Origin: Gracilariopsis chorda
Taxonomy: Eukaryota > Rhodophyta > Florideophyceae > Gracilariales > Gracilariaceae
Length of the DNA: 64,000 bases
Reading direction: 5' to 3'
NCBI GenBank assembly: GCA_003194525.1
Contig: NBIV01000119.1
Span: 62,001 to 126,000, forward strand
Positions within the stretch are counted from its first letter, which is position 1. Every line of letters begins with the position of its first letter. The translations under genes were made by a program, and so were the position numbers. Below the pieces are notes generated by a model. The model was not told the DNA's origin and did not search any database. It was given only the letters and a program-made list of their open reading frames with translations. Below are positions 51,146 to 62,028 of this stretch, piece after piece.

Positions 51146-52731
51146 TCATGAGCACCTTTCATCACGAGAAAACCGGCGGTTTTCATACAAGTGCTTGCGC
51201 AGAATAGTGCACTGAGACGCAAGCACCACAAGACCACAAATTTCCACCTTTGGTTCCTTGTAGTCCGCTGTCTTTTCTTTGGCAGCCTTAGCGGTAGTAC
51301 CATCTTTCGTACTGGCTTCGCGTACGTTCAAAGTCTCCATCATCTTGTCGTTGCTGATGAACTCACCCGACGTAGTATGAATTCTGACGTGCCTCTCTTT
51401 ATTCACAACCACGTCTCGCAATAAGGTTCTAAACTTTTGAACCAGGACCACCACTGTGACATCACTAACCATACCTCCATTTCTATCGGACATGTACTTT
51501 CTTAACGTCTCAAAGTTTGGAGAGAGAACTTCGGCGTCCCAAATGCCAGTCTTCTGAAAACCAAGTATTATGTTCGGTGCGGTGTGCGATCTTGCATAGG
51601 CGTTATGTATGCACTGCACAACATCAAATACGTTGAGTTTGTTTCTCTGTGGAGCTTCATGTTGCAGTTCCTGCAGCAAAAACCATTTTTGTGAAGAGAA
51701 TACCGTAACGTGGAGCGGCTGCGGTACATGCGAGTTATGATATGGAAGGGCAATGAAAATCACATCGTTGTCTCTAAACAGCTAAAAAGGTTTGTACTGC
51801 ACATGCGTTCTATACCTGTTAAGAAGGACAAGAAGTTTCTGAGTTTTCCTGCACAGATTCTCTGTTTCAAGCAGGAGGCGTTGTGCCCATTCGAACACTA
51901 CTTGCGTATCGGCTCCAGAAGAGGATTCCTTGAAAGAGATATCATCCCGGCAAAACTGCATGAAATGACTGCACCTAGCCACGAATATTGCGGTACTGTG
52001 ATAATTCTCTGGAAACAGAACAACAGGTTTGTACCTCTTATCGACTTCTGACAACAACGACATGATGGTCAAACGATTCAAATTCCCCTTCGTGGTCAAA
52101 ACGTCTTTCTAAAAATAAGATCTTTTCCTTTCAATTCCTTCCCAATGACTGCGGCCTTTCATTTTGGCAAAAGAAGCCATCTGGTCGGTGTTAAAAATTT
52201 TTCCGGATGGTTGTTGTTATGGCGCTTTCAGGCTGCCTCACACGAGCAATATGTTTAGTTATTACTTCTGGTGTGACAGGCTTCACTCGTTTATTTTCTA
52301 CCATTTGCAAGTGATGTATTTCAAGTTCCTTCTGCTTAGAAAGTGATAAACCAATCGAGAAAGTGGGCAGTTATGAATGAAGTTGAATTGCTCCTCGTGG
52401 TATGACGCAAGAATTGATACATACTGTTGCACAGAATTTTGCATCCCCTGTCTGGTAAGGGGTTTACTTTTTTGCAAACCAAAAAAGAGTCTGTATGAGA
52501 GTTGTTTCCTCCTCGTAACAGAAATTGGTAAGAAGACCACATTTTGGAATGGTCATTTGATTTTTGGATGGGTTTTGAAATTGTGGTGTTGGTAGTTTGC
52601 TAGCCCAAGCTGTTAGAACACTGACAGACACTTTGGTTCCTTTAGAGACTGTTTGCCATAAAGTTTTAGTGCTGGGCCGCAGGAATACTGCAGTTTGAAG
52701 GACTTCAAAGCTTTGGTTCATTTTGGGTACC
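51146..52731 (-). pseudogene. pogo/Jerky-like transposase, decayed
   Basis: Minus-strand pieces in order: 52464-52721 and on to 52298 (helix-turn-helix-like, then FLSRRNLKYIT), FNTDQMASF near 52.18 kb, 51782-52099 with YKPVVLFPENYHSTAIF and NRYRTHVQYKPF (second catalytic Asp of D-G-Y-R-x-H now Asn), and 51146-51763 with ALPYHNSHVPQPLHVTVFSS and NIILGFQKTGIWD. This is the DDE_1 transposase layout. The C-terminal 120 residues after TGIWD are Lys/Glu-rich. Frame breaks show that it is dead. It is not closely related by eye to the intact one at 57475-59229. Confidence 0.72.
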
Positions 52732-53773
52732 GATGAAGTAAAGCCGCTACGTGTGGGCGCGCATAGTGTGCTTCGGTTTGCGTTTTAAACTGTATCAGAA
52801 AACGAAAGCGCGCGCTTTTTGAATTAGTGTCTACGACGGACGGGAAAAACTGTGAGGCTTCTCACACGAGATGCATCGCTGCTACTCGTGCTCTTTATTT
52901 TTCGTGATGAAGAAAGTGGCATCTCTGGTGCTGTTTAGGACGTGCGGACTTTTCGATATCTGCCGCTTTGTTATTTGGACAGCTAGCGGCTTTGTAGTCC
53001 TAGTGTCTATTCGACCAACATCTTGGCCTCGTATGAGGCCACCTTTGCCTCATATCAGACCAGCCAATCTGAGACAAAAAATAAATAAAAATTTTACTTC
53101 CGGCTCAGAAACAAAGAGTTTTTGAACTGGGGGTTCAAATTCAAAGAGTTTGAGCACACACAAGCCATTTTCAACGCCTTTTTTTGTGCTTAAATGCTTC
53201 AAAATCTGTAGCAATAGGTAGTTGTAACAGCGCAGTTGGCTCCAAACAATTGAGAAGCTGTAGTAAACCTGAGTTCAAACCTCGCTGAGTTTCTTCAAAT
53301 TCTTAAAATACTTCGGGATCTCGACTGATTCTTGTAATAATTATTTCTAAGAACCCATACGAACCCACTTGAACAAAAGAAAGGATACGGTGACATCTTT
53401 TAAAGGGGTTGTTTCGCCATAGAAGTAATTAAATCTTGCAAGTTTCACAACGCAGATTGAATCAGTGGGGGGCTTAAGGTGATTGAACTTTTGCGTTTGT
53501 GAACAGCTTATAAAAGCTTGGATTTTAGCTTAATTACCGAGGTCAATGCATGTGTTTACGTCTTTGTTTACGTCTTTTATATCATAAAACCGTGATAGTC
53601 ACGTAAATGCTCAGAAAAAAATCTCTACCAGTTCCACAATGAAATATATAAATAGAATCCTTCCTAAAAGCAAAACAGTTGGACCAAATAAACTTTGACT
53701 TCTTCATTGATTTGCAGATTTTGCAGCGTCCTTGGTAAAGTGCCATTGTATTGGTAGCATTACGTCTCTTACG

Positions 53774-54743
53774 CTAGCGACTGCCTTGCATCAAATGAAT
53801 GCCAGTACCACCTCTTTTCGGAGTTGACTCGATATCATCCAAATTTTGGTTGGTTCTATCTGTAAGGCCACTTCGATCCCAGGTATTATCGATCAGTTCT
53901 TTTGCCAATTTCGTATAGAATGTACAGGGAATGAGGTGACATCGTCTTTCTTTAGCTGACTTGTTTATATTCCACGCGTCAACCATGCACACTGCCAAAA
54001 GCGAGCAATTAATCCTGAAAGACCATTCTTTAACTTCCATTTTCTTCTCAAGTTTGAGGTAACCTTGGGGGCACCGATTGTGCCAATCAATCATGGAACA
54101 GCACTCGTAGTACTCTTTGCATGCTTGTGGAATAGGTGTTTCAATCTCCACAATCTTCGTGATGTTGTTAACTTCCTCCAACGTTCTCTTATGATTGGAG
54201 GAGCAGGATTTGTGGTTCCATAAATATATATAAAATACCTTCGATCTCTGTCTACCCATAAGACTGCCATGAGATTCGTGTTAACTGAGTTTCCGTTCAA
54301 TAGACGCGTAATGTGCTCTCTTCTTTGACCAAGTGTCAATTCTGACAATTTTTTTATAGGAAATTGTCTAGTAGTAGTCTGCACAACCCCGATAAATCTT
54401 AACTCCTTTTGCAATAGAGAAGTCGCAGTTTGGACAGACGCAAAAAATGAATCGGCGCAAACAACCCTATCAGTTCCAAACCAATGCTCAAACAGTCGCA
54501 GAAGAACAGCAATTCGATATCGATGGTTCTCAGAGAAGGAAAATTTTGAGTTGTTTTCTGAACCCATATTGAGTTCAATTCTCATCAAAATACCACTTTC
54601 TCCGCAACAAACGAAGTTTATATCATATTCGTTTTCGGGTTTCCGATCCAGTGCTGTCTAATGAGGTAGGCCAATTTCAACCCAATCCCCAGCAAGCCCG
54701 TACCAACGTGACATGCTTTCGTCAACACATAGAGAGTGAGACG
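53774..54743 (-). pseudogene. piggyBac-like transposase, C-terminal half
   Basis: After the solo LTR the frame reads SLCVDESMSRWYG (catalytic V-D-E-x-M-x-x-x-x-G of DDE_Tnp_1_7). A stop follows near 54658. Then come GSENNSKFSFSENHRYRIAV, LRLFEHWFGTDRVVCADSFF (second catalytic Asp region) and LMAVLWVDRDRRYFIYI, and it ends near IDWHNRCPQGYLKLE...DIESTPKRGGTGIHL. The usual C-terminal Cys-rich finger is not seen. Overlapping frames indicate at least one shift near 54.1 kb. Confidence 0.75.
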
Positions 54744-55678
54744 TGTAGTGCAAAACCCGAAAGTTGGGTGTCACACTTAAGATGTCCGGGGCCTTCCTCC
54801 CTGTGGAGGCAGACCCAGTGACAGAGCCCTCTTTATACCTGTAATACGGGTGTAACTCCGTAGTTATTTCGGATTGACCACAGAAGTGGGTAAATAAAGG
54901 TGAACAGGAGCCAAAAAGAGGGTAAAACCAGAGATCGGTGTGCCACGCGATGCGGCGGTTTAGAATATAACCGGTGAAAGGGGCCTTCCGAGGACGAGAA
55001 AAACCACCCAAAGGGTGGCGCAGAAAGCGGAAACAGACCCAACGGAGGGTGCACATGCTCGGGATGTAGCGCAAAAATTACCCAATACAGGGGGGACACC
55101 AGTACCACACGGCAGATAAATGTCACACGACAATTATAACACAGAATATCTGTATGCTGACCGAGCGATTGAATGGAGCGAACAGAATGTGGTGACCGTC
55201 CGCAAGAAGTAATAACTAAAGGCGCAACGACGTCACAATCTAGAGCCAGGTACTTCAGGTCAAACTGAAGAATTATGAATGACCGAAGCCTAGGGTTAAC
55301 TTTAATTAGTGCTCGCGACGATGAGGTTGCGCTCAACGAAGTAGGCACACTACCAAATAAATTATAATAATTAAGTACCATAGTGCACATCTACTCAGGG
55401 CCACACACGTGGCCAGGCCAGTGTCAGGCACCCTGAGGGGTCAACTCAAGTAAAACATAACACTACATGGTGCTGTCGCATACGCGCACACGTGTCCACT
55501 CATCCTGCAATCCATTCTAGATTCCTACCTGCCTAGGGGAACCTTCAAAAACTAAACCATCCCATTGGCATCACCTCGTACGGGTGCAACTCATACACGG
55601 TAGAGCCATCACGATAACCGCGTCACACTCCTATGAGTATTGTCATCACGATTTCCACGCCCTTTGCGTTTCCCCACA
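54744..55678 (-). repeat. Solo LTR C (935 bp) inside the piggyBac-like transposase
   Basis: On the plus strand it runs TGTAGTGCAAAACCC...TTTCCCCACA. The flanks AGACG (54739-54743) and AGACA (55679-55683) are a 5-bp TSD with one mismatch. Removing it restores the transposase frame across FVALS and HSLCVDES. Its end (minus strand GGGTTTTGCACTACA) and length resemble LTRs A and B. Confidence 0.75.
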
Positions 55679-55683
55679 AGACA

Positions 55684-56632
55684 GAGCGACGAATGTTCGG
55701 CAATGGTCATTAATTGCTTTCACCAAATCCGTGACGGGATTCCAACGAGCAACTCCTCCTTCGTCACTCTTTCCATCTCCGCTAAATACAATGAAGCTTC
55801 TAATGGTCTGAAATATGTTCCTGGCCATAATTCCTCCAAGGCCAGGGGATGCTAAATACCAATACTGAGACTTTTGATTCCACAAGTCACGCCTGTCTGA
55901 GAACTGTAATCGAGTCATCAAAACGAGAATGCCAAAAAGCTTTAGAATCTCTCCTCCAGTAGTCCTCGAAGAACCTTTGCGGCAAAGAATATCCTTAGTT
56001 CTATCCAAAATCACTTCCAGATAAATGTTTGGAAACATCCACAGAAAGCAGACAAATGGCGTGAGATTATTCAGAGCGTAACGGTCATTGATGAAATCTC
56101 CATCTATGTCAAAGACTCTCCATTGATGCAATTGCACAAAGCCATTTAGAGGCGTCAAAACGTCAGAAATCATCCACTTTCGGCGATTGAATTCCACTGA
56201 TTTGTCACTTACAACTTGAAAGTCTGGGAAATTTACGTTCTGCAAAGGTAGAGCGGCGGTTTTTTCTGTCGTGATCCCATCCTTGTTGGTCAGGTCGTCA
56301 GCAGTGTTGTCTTCATTTCAAAAGCCAGTTCTGCCTCCCAGAAGTTTGTTTTGTTCCTCTATGTCGTCAACAAAATTAATTAACCTTTTTAACGGTGCAG
56401 AGATGGAAGTAAACTGTTTGGTTTGGCCCAGTAACTCAAACATAGAAGTGACTATTAACCGATTTCGGTTGTTTGTCTTTAAATGTTTCACTTTTGTGAC
56501 AGTACCATTTATCACAGTGGTCTTTTAAAGACATTTGAAAAACCGTCTGCAGCTAGGAACTGAGGTGACAAGTCGAGCACGTTTGTGAACACGGCTACCG
56601 ATTTTACGGCGCATATCAGATACAGTTGTCAT
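55684..56632 (-). pseudogene. piggyBac-like transposase, N-terminal half
   Basis: The likely start is the ATG at 56630-56632 (MTTVSDMRRKIGSRVHKRAR). Stops near 56525 and 56318 break the frame. The open part 55646-56245 has ILDRTKDILCRKGSSRTTGG, EILKLFGILVLMTRLQFSDR, the typical R-x-x-L-W and IFQTIRSFIVFSGDG region, and FVAL just before the LTR insertion. Confidence 0.72.
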
Positions 56633-56956
56633 TGTTATGGTTTTCTGGAAGTTAACGACGTTGAAGTGGTTGAATGTAAACTTAATGAGAGTATGAACTA
56701 GCACTTGAGCTCTGCCGGAGTAAACAAGACTTCGAACTACGTAGTGGACTAAGAATCTTGACAAAATAACCTTGTTTACAAAATTTGTGAGGCAATCAAT
56801 TTTGGCCTCATATGAGGCCCTTGGTCGAATAGACACTAGTGTACGAAACTGCACCGAAATTGAAAATGTTTTAAATCAGAGTTAACATTTCACAATTTAA
56901 CAAAGTCATAGAGCGGCATTAAGTGTGGACCACACTTATTACGGTCACTGTGTGTA

Positions 56957-59466
56957 CAGAGTAAACTCGCGCTACTGTGACCCCCCGATGCAGTGACCAC
57001 TCCCAAAATAGTGACCACCGACGTCTGCTCAAGCCGCCACATACGCGTACAGGGTGCTCAAGTGGACATTTGTTTTCTGAGAGTGACCACTCACATTAGA
57101 GTGACCACTCACGCTACAGTGACCGTTTTCGTGTGCTTCGATCGCTGTAAAAAATCTTAAATTTGCATATTTTTAGAATGGTTTTACCAGCAAGGGCCCC
57201 ATGTGTCACGGGTGGTCAGCCTTCTGCACTGTAAACCCAAGTCCAACAGCTGAAAAGCAACATTCCACGACACCACCACTTAGACAGGGGCTGTATCAAA
57301 GAAAGACGTGATCGTCGTTTGACGACGACCCCGACGTAAGTAGTTTTCGACTGGTCCCACCTCGAGCGCTAGCAGCCTTACCACGTCTTGGCAGCTGGAT
57401 TCACCAGCAAATTCATGCCCGCTTGAAGCCAAAACCTCCATCTGAGCAGTTAAATTCTTTGCAGTCTGCAGATATCAATGCGCTGCGAAAGAAGCCGTGT
57501 TGTTAGATGCTGCTTCCTCTCCATCTGACTCCGCAGACGCGTCACCTTCATCAACTCCATCGCCTTCATTAACATCCCCCTGGAGAGTACCTTCAACAGC
57601 GACTTGAAGCGCGTCATCTTCACCTACTTGTCGGCAAACATCTACATTAGCCTCAACATCATAAAGCATTGCCAGTGCTTCCGAATCTACATCCGAAAAC
57701 TCCGGAAGCCGCTGTAGCTCCTGCGTGTCCTCTGTAGCCACATGTATGTTTTCTACGACAGACAAGTCGTCACCAGCATCACTGTCTCCCATTACATCAG
57801 GTGCATCGTCGGGCTCCTCTTCCTCTACCCATTGCCTCCCGCGCTCCGCCGCTGCCACGAATCGAGCATCAGCAGCCATTATCTCTGTTTGTGTTGCTCG
57901 TCCATGCTGTGGTTTCATAGCAGCTTCCTGAATGTTGCCACATTCACCAAGTAGCCTTTGAATATCTTGAAGTTGAGGCGGAGACAAGATGTCTGTTTTC
58001 AGCCATGCTTTGAGGATGACACGCTTTGGGACCATGTCCCATGCCTGGCGCATGAGCAGCAGTGCATCATAAGCTGTGACAAAGTCAGTGATCTTAAACG
58101 TGGGCCTCTCTGCCGCATCCATTGCGAAGGCCTTTCTAACTTTAGAAAGTATGAACGAGACGACCAGGCGGCGATACGCACACTTAAACGAGCGTCCAAC
58201 GGCGCAATCCACGGGTTGTAGGGCTGAGGTCCTGTTGGGTGGTAGGAAGTATCGCTTCACATTCTTCAAAGCCTCATAATCTATAGAATGAGCCGAACAA
58301 TTGTCAAGTATGAGACCAAGCTTACTCCCCTGTAGCAAAGACATCTTGTCGAATCCCTCCGCAATAGTCATCCATAGGGGTTGGGTGTTCCACGCATTGG
58401 CTTGTGGGTAGTAGAATAGCCCTAGATCTCGTGCTGGGTTCACATGACGTGGAAAACTGCGCGGTCTCATTGATTTCCCAATAACGGTGAGGGGTGCCTT
58501 CTTGCCGTCCGCATACACTGTCAAGACGGCTGTCATACGGTCTTTTACGCGCACAAACGAAGATGTACCATTGTTCTCATGGACCGTTCTGCTCGGCAAA
58601 CTGCGATACAATAGAGCAACTTCATCGGTGTTGCATAGATGTTCAATTGGCCACAATGCTAATTTCTTCTTCATCGTGATCCGGTGGTCAGCTAGGGTCT
58701 GCAGAGATATGAATACAGCATCACCCATTGGGTGCTTACTGGTTAGGTTGTTCCGCTTAATAAAATTCCATGCCCAGCCATGGCTGGCCTTGAACTCCTG
58801 AAGCTCTCGTCGGTTTTCGTCTTGATTGCTCCCATACATCTGACGAAGCATTTCGTCACGTACTTCTAACGCTTTGACACGAATGACATCCTCTCTGAAT
58901 ATATTTTGTTGGTGCATATATCGTACGCATTCCCGCATATATGTCAAAAGAGAAGCCTCTAATTTAGGGAAGGATCCCATGGGTAACCGAAAGCTCTTGG
59001 CGATGCATCGCGACGAGACATTCATGGATAAAATTGCGGACGAATTCTTTTTCCATCCTGCGACAGCAGCTGGCGAGACCTTGAAAAGCTTTGCGACGGT
59101 TCGGAGGCTATGTCGTTTGCCTGTCTCAGTGTCAATCTTTGGCGGGGAGAAATTTCCAGTAGCATGACCACCTAATAGCAAGAGCGCTTCTTGCTTTCTT
59201 GCAAGTGATATTTGCTTTCGAGGGGGCATGGGGATGGGTTTGGGTCGTGGGCTTACGCTTCAGAGCGTTGGAGATCTGCTTTTTCGTATGGTCAGAAGTA
59301 GGACTGGCTCGGTTTTGGCCTGGTTTGGTCCCACTCCGAACAAGGCCCATAAACGCGGATACGTGTACACGTGGTAACACTCTACAGTGAACTGCGCAGT
59401 ACAGTGATCAGTGCCGCCAAATGTGGCCGCCACATTTAATGTTCACTGTAGCGCGAGTTTACTCTG
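56957..59466 (-). mobile_element. pogo/Tigger-like DNA transposon, apparently complete
   Basis: The 2,510-bp element has terminal inverted repeats CAGAGTAAACTCGCGCTAC (one mismatch in about 24 bp) and TA duplications at 56955-56956 and 59467-59468, as expected for the Tc1/mariner superfamily. It encloses one intact transposase gene. The left end carries six GTGACC words within 148 bp (56977, 56993, 57011, 57083, 57101, 57119). The right end has related CAGTGA words and the palindrome AAATGTGGC-GGCCACATTT. Confidence 0.88.
57475..59229 (-). CDS. pogo/Tigger-like transposase (584 codons, intact)
   Basis: A full-length DDE_1-type transposase starting MPPRKQISLARKQEALLLL. A psq-like helix-turn-helix lies at about residues 8-62 (HSLRTVAKLFKVSPAAVAGW). 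A CENP-B-type second HTH is at about 95-165 (EFKASHGWAWNFIKRNNL). The first catalytic Asp is D202 (LCNTDEVALLYRSLPSRT) and the second D309 (LILDNCSAHSIDYEAL), followed by FLPPNRTSALQPVDCAVG. The third acidic residue is probably in the AYDALLLMRQAWDMV region (about residues 385-400), but this is not certain. The last 150 residues are acidic and disordered-looking. Length, intact frame and flanking terminal repeats make recent activity plausible. Confidence 0.88.
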   Translation of the reverse strand: MPPRKQISLARKQEALLLLGGHATGNFSPPKIDTETGKRHSLRTVAKLFKVSPAAVAGWKKNSSAILSMNVSSRCIAKSFRLPMGSFPKLEASLLTYMRECVRYMHQQNIFREDVIRVKALEVRDEMLRQMYGSNQDENRRELQEFKASHGWAWNFIKRNNLTSKHPMGDAVFISLQTLADHRITMKKKLALWPIEHLCNTDEVALLYRSLPSRTVHENNGTSSFVRVKDRMTAVLTVYADGKKAPLTVIGKSMRPRSFPRHVNPARDLGLFYYPQANAWNTQPLWMTIAEGFDKMSLLQGSKLGLILDNCSAHSIDYEALKNVKRYFLPPNRTSALQPVDCAVGRSFKCAYRRLVVSFILSKVRKAFAMDAAERPTFKITDFVTAYDALLLMRQAWDMVPKRVILKAWLKTDILSPPQLQDIQRLLGECGNIQEAAMKPQHGRATQTEIMAADARFVAAAERGRQWVEEEEPDDAPDVMGDSDAGDDLSVVENIHVATEDTQELQRLPEFSDVDSEALAMLYDVEANVDVCRQVGEDDALQVAVEGTLQGDVNEGDGVDEGDASAESDGEEAASNNTASFAAH

Positions 59467-59468
59467 TA

Positions 59469-60116
59469 GTGACAATGCTGTTAATGCAGCTGTGCGCAAG
59501 GTTTGAGAACGTACTTAAGGGCAGTCCCCACTGGATTGACGGCATCCGAAGTGCCTTTTGCACTATGTACAAGGGGGTGCGTCCTACTGTACTATTCAAG
59601 CGATAGATAACGTTTTCAAAACGTTTTAAACGTTTCGAAAAAGTTATTGAATGTTGAATAGAAACGACATCATGCCAGAGTCAATTACAGGAATTGAATC
59701 TACCATGTCGTCACATCGCGCCTTCTGTCATGCAAAATGCAGTCTTTTGCAGCAGAAGAAAACGGGTGTAGTGTAATCTCGTTCACGTCAACCTACGTTC
59801 CCAGACTTTTTGTTCTGCGCTCTCCTTCCTCCCATCACTGGCGCGCCACCTACAACTTTTTCGTATTCGTATCCTTTCTTGCGTGACATTGCGCATTTCT
59901 GAAGATCTCCCGTGTTCGTGAAGCGTTTTCAACAAATCTCTCATGGCTAGCGTTCCGTCGTCAAGTTCTAAGCCGATCAGAGACTCTGAAATGCACAAAG
60001 CGTACGTTTTCCTCTGCAGTCAAATCTGTCGAAACGTTACGTGATATCTTCCAGTTCTGGAGTGTCAGTGACCACTTTCAAACCAGTGTATCCGGCAAAC
60101 TCTTATTGAACAAATA
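59469..60116. other. No gene seen
   Basis: Flank between the pogo-like element and the unassigned ORF at 60117. No repeat or RNA structure recognised. Confidence 0.4.
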
Positions 60117-60821
60117 ATGTGTCTCATCTACGACACATTTGAAACCAAACACCTTTCTACCGTAACCGAAATAGTGAAAAGAAAAGACTGGGAGTATACT
60201 CCATTCTCGAAGCGATGGGTCGTGGTATTTTCATCTCGTCCAATCCCTTGCATAGCCGCGTTGCGTGATATCGCTACGATGCCACCAGCAGATGCTAGAG
60301 AGAGCATCAAGCGCTTCCCGGAATTACTTACGCGTGGAGAAAAAACCACCAGCCAACGCTCCAAGCGAAGGGTTGGTAGTCCTTCAAAAGGTTCTGAAAC
60401 TCCATCCAAGAAACGGAAAACCTCAAAGTCTACGGTAATTGACCTTGAAGCCGATGGAGGAAGTCAGAAGATGCAGGTCGCAAAGAAGGCTAAGCAGAAA
60501 CCATTCACGATATCCGAGTTTGCGCGATTAATGTTGCTGATTCGGGATGATCCCCAGTGTCACCCTGCGTTTCTTAGTGCGTCGCAGACTCTCAATAGGA
60601 GAGCCCAGCTGGATATTAGGGAGAAACCAACGGAGGCATGGGTCAATGTCATTGTGAACCGTTACAACGATGATAAACTTCGTCCGAGAGAAGCTCTTGA
60701 GCATCTTTTCGACCAACCAATTTCTCCTGAGGACCCACCAATCTGTTTTCGCCCTGATGCTTATCTTAGAGCCGTATGGAATGGCTTTTGTACTTTATCG
60801 TCACTTCCCATTGCAAACTAA
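60117..60821 (+). CDS. Hypothetical protein, basic linker plus helical C-terminal domain
   Basis: This open frame of 234 codons starts MCLIYDTFETKHLSTVTEIV. The middle is Lys/Ser/Arg-rich (RSKRRVGSPSKG, SKKRKTSKSTVIDL), which could act as a nuclear-localisation signal. The C-terminal 100 residues (FTISEFARLMLLIRDDPQCH, ALEHLFDQPISPEDPPICFR) look like a folded helical domain. I recall similar domains in accessory ORFs of protist transposons but cannot name the family. The next ORF, 60936-61394, is in the same frame after a short gap with stops, so this may be the first part of one broken gene. Confidence 0.45.
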   Translation: MCLIYDTFETKHLSTVTEIVKRKDWEYTPFSKRWVVVFSSRPIPCIAALRDIATMPPADARESIKRFPELLTRGEKTTSQRSKRRVGSPSKGSETPSKKRKTSKSTVIDLEADGGSQKMQVAKKAKQKPFTISEFARLMLLIRDDPQCHPAFLSASQTLNRRAQLDIREKPTEAWVNVIVNRYNDDKLRPREALEHLFDQPISPEDPPICFRPDAYLRAVWNGFCTLSSLPIAN

Positions 60822-60935
60822 AAGAAAAGTGGCCAAAACAATCCCAACGTCAAGGTATTAATGGATTCGGAGGCTGGACGAAGATTTTATAAACTTAGCG
60901 ATTGAGACAGAAAGAGAGTTATTATTGGAGCGGTA

Positions 60936-61394
60936 GTGTTTGGTTTAGGGACTCCCAGGGGGGACGAAGATGTTTTACGCTGCTCAAGACGCTCTATTGA
61001 CTATTCTGGAAGCTCTGGTCATGAAGGAGGAGCTGGGGAGTACTATAGTGTCACTCATGGCGCTGCAAGTGGATTATCTGGTTCAAAGTCCCAATCCAAG
61101 AAGTGTTCTCCTGCGGAATTTCAAGACGCAAGTATGAAATTCTTTGAGTCTGCGAGTAGCTATTTCAAGCATGAGGAACAGGTGGACGGGGTGGAAGGAG
61201 TATTTGAAAGCTCAAGGGCTGCTGCCGAGCAATCGACGTCTGCTTTTACTCATATTGGGAACAGAAGGAAGCTGTTGGACGAATTTGCGTTTGCGGAAGC
61301 AAGACTGAAAGAGGGAAAGCATAAGAAGAGTTGGGAGAAAAAGATTGAGATGATTACCCGTGCCCTTGGTGACGCCGATGAGAATGACTCCTGA
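60936..61394 (+). CDS. Hypothetical protein, probable 3' part of the 60117 gene
   Basis: A 152-codon frame rich in Ser, Glu and Lys, with a helical end (RRKLLDEFAFAEARLKEGKH, KKSWEKKIEMITRALGDADE). Same strand and frame as the preceding ORF, with about 115 bases between. No family recognised. Confidence 0.4.
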   Translation: MFGLGTPRGDEDVLRCSRRSIDYSGSSGHEGGAGEYYSVTHGAASGLSGSKSQSKKCSPAEFQDASMKFFESASSYFKHEEQVDGVEGVFESSRAAAEQSTSAFTHIGNRRKLLDEFAFAEARLKEGKHKKSWEKKIEMITRALGDADENDS

Positions 61395-62028
61395 TAATGC
61401 GACCGTACACCTTCATCTGCGCCCCCAGCCGCTTCCTGGCGCAGATCGCACACCTCGAACTGCACTAAGCACCGCCTTCGTCTTCATCGAACCTGTCAGA
61501 ACGCAGTATCGATGAAACTCAACAGTAGTTTGATCAAAGTCAACAGTAGATTGCTAGTGCTTTACGCCATCGTCCACGAGCAAGTTTGAATAGATCCATG
61601 TGCGCATTGCACACGCTATAAAGCACAATCGCGGACAACATCAGCTACTTTCCGAACCGAAAACAACAACGAGCCCCTTATAGAATCTCGCTACTTCAAT
61701 TACCACACTGTCCACAAATGCCCCCAACACCAAAGTCTCCACCGAGAATGCCAATGCCACCTTCACCACCAGCTCCGCCCTCGGCGCCAATACCGCCATC
61801 TCCACCATCTCCACCGTGGCCACAGAGGCCAAAACCACCGAATAGCGCGCCAACACCGCAGTTGCCGCCATTGCCGCCTAGACTGAAGAAGGCACCGCCA
61901 CCGTTTCCTCCCTTTCCTCCGAAACGGCACACACCGACGTCGACTTCGAGCAGACTGGTTCCTCCATCTCCTCCGGCACCGCCGCTGCCAATGCCAAAGA
62001 TCAAACCTCGCTCACCACCAGTGGAGAG
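61395..62028. other. Pro-rich/Gly-rich low-complexity region
   Basis: CCACC-rich repeats give a Pro-rich frame on the plus strand (61718-62089) and a Gly-rich frame on the minus strand (61696-62004). A third plus-strand frame gives a Thr/Ala/Ser-rich sequence that continues, after two stops, into the ORF at 62029. Which frame was real is unclear; 61395-61690 shows nothing. Confidence 0.4.

Larger units (their letters stand above)
53004..56835 (-). mobile_element. piggyBac-like DNA transposon, split by a solo LTR
   Basis: Terminal inverted repeats TGTCTATTCGACCA (53004 onward, and the reverse complement ending at 56835) are followed inside by a palindromic GGCCTC-TATGAGGCC box at both ends. 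A 4-bp CTAG flanks both sides (53000-53003 and 56836-56839). The minus-strand transposase halves lie inside. Without the 935-bp LTR the element is about 2.9 kb. 53008-53773 is non-coding 3' sequence. Confidence 0.8.

Noticed and set aside
54658..55390. Minus-strand ORFs of 138 and 185 codons
   Set aside because: They are frames through solo LTR C. Only the last residues of the first (from HSLCVDES) belong to the piggyBac-like gene.
54744..55467. Shorter solo LTR ending at CACTACA (55467)
   Set aside because: The flanks do not form a TSD, and about 170 bases foreign to the transposase would remain. The end at 55678 gives a near-perfect TSD and restores the frame.
61696..62004. Gly-rich minus-strand protein
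   Set aside because: It is the complement of a CCACC-rich low-complexity region. Frames on both strands are open for compositional reasons.
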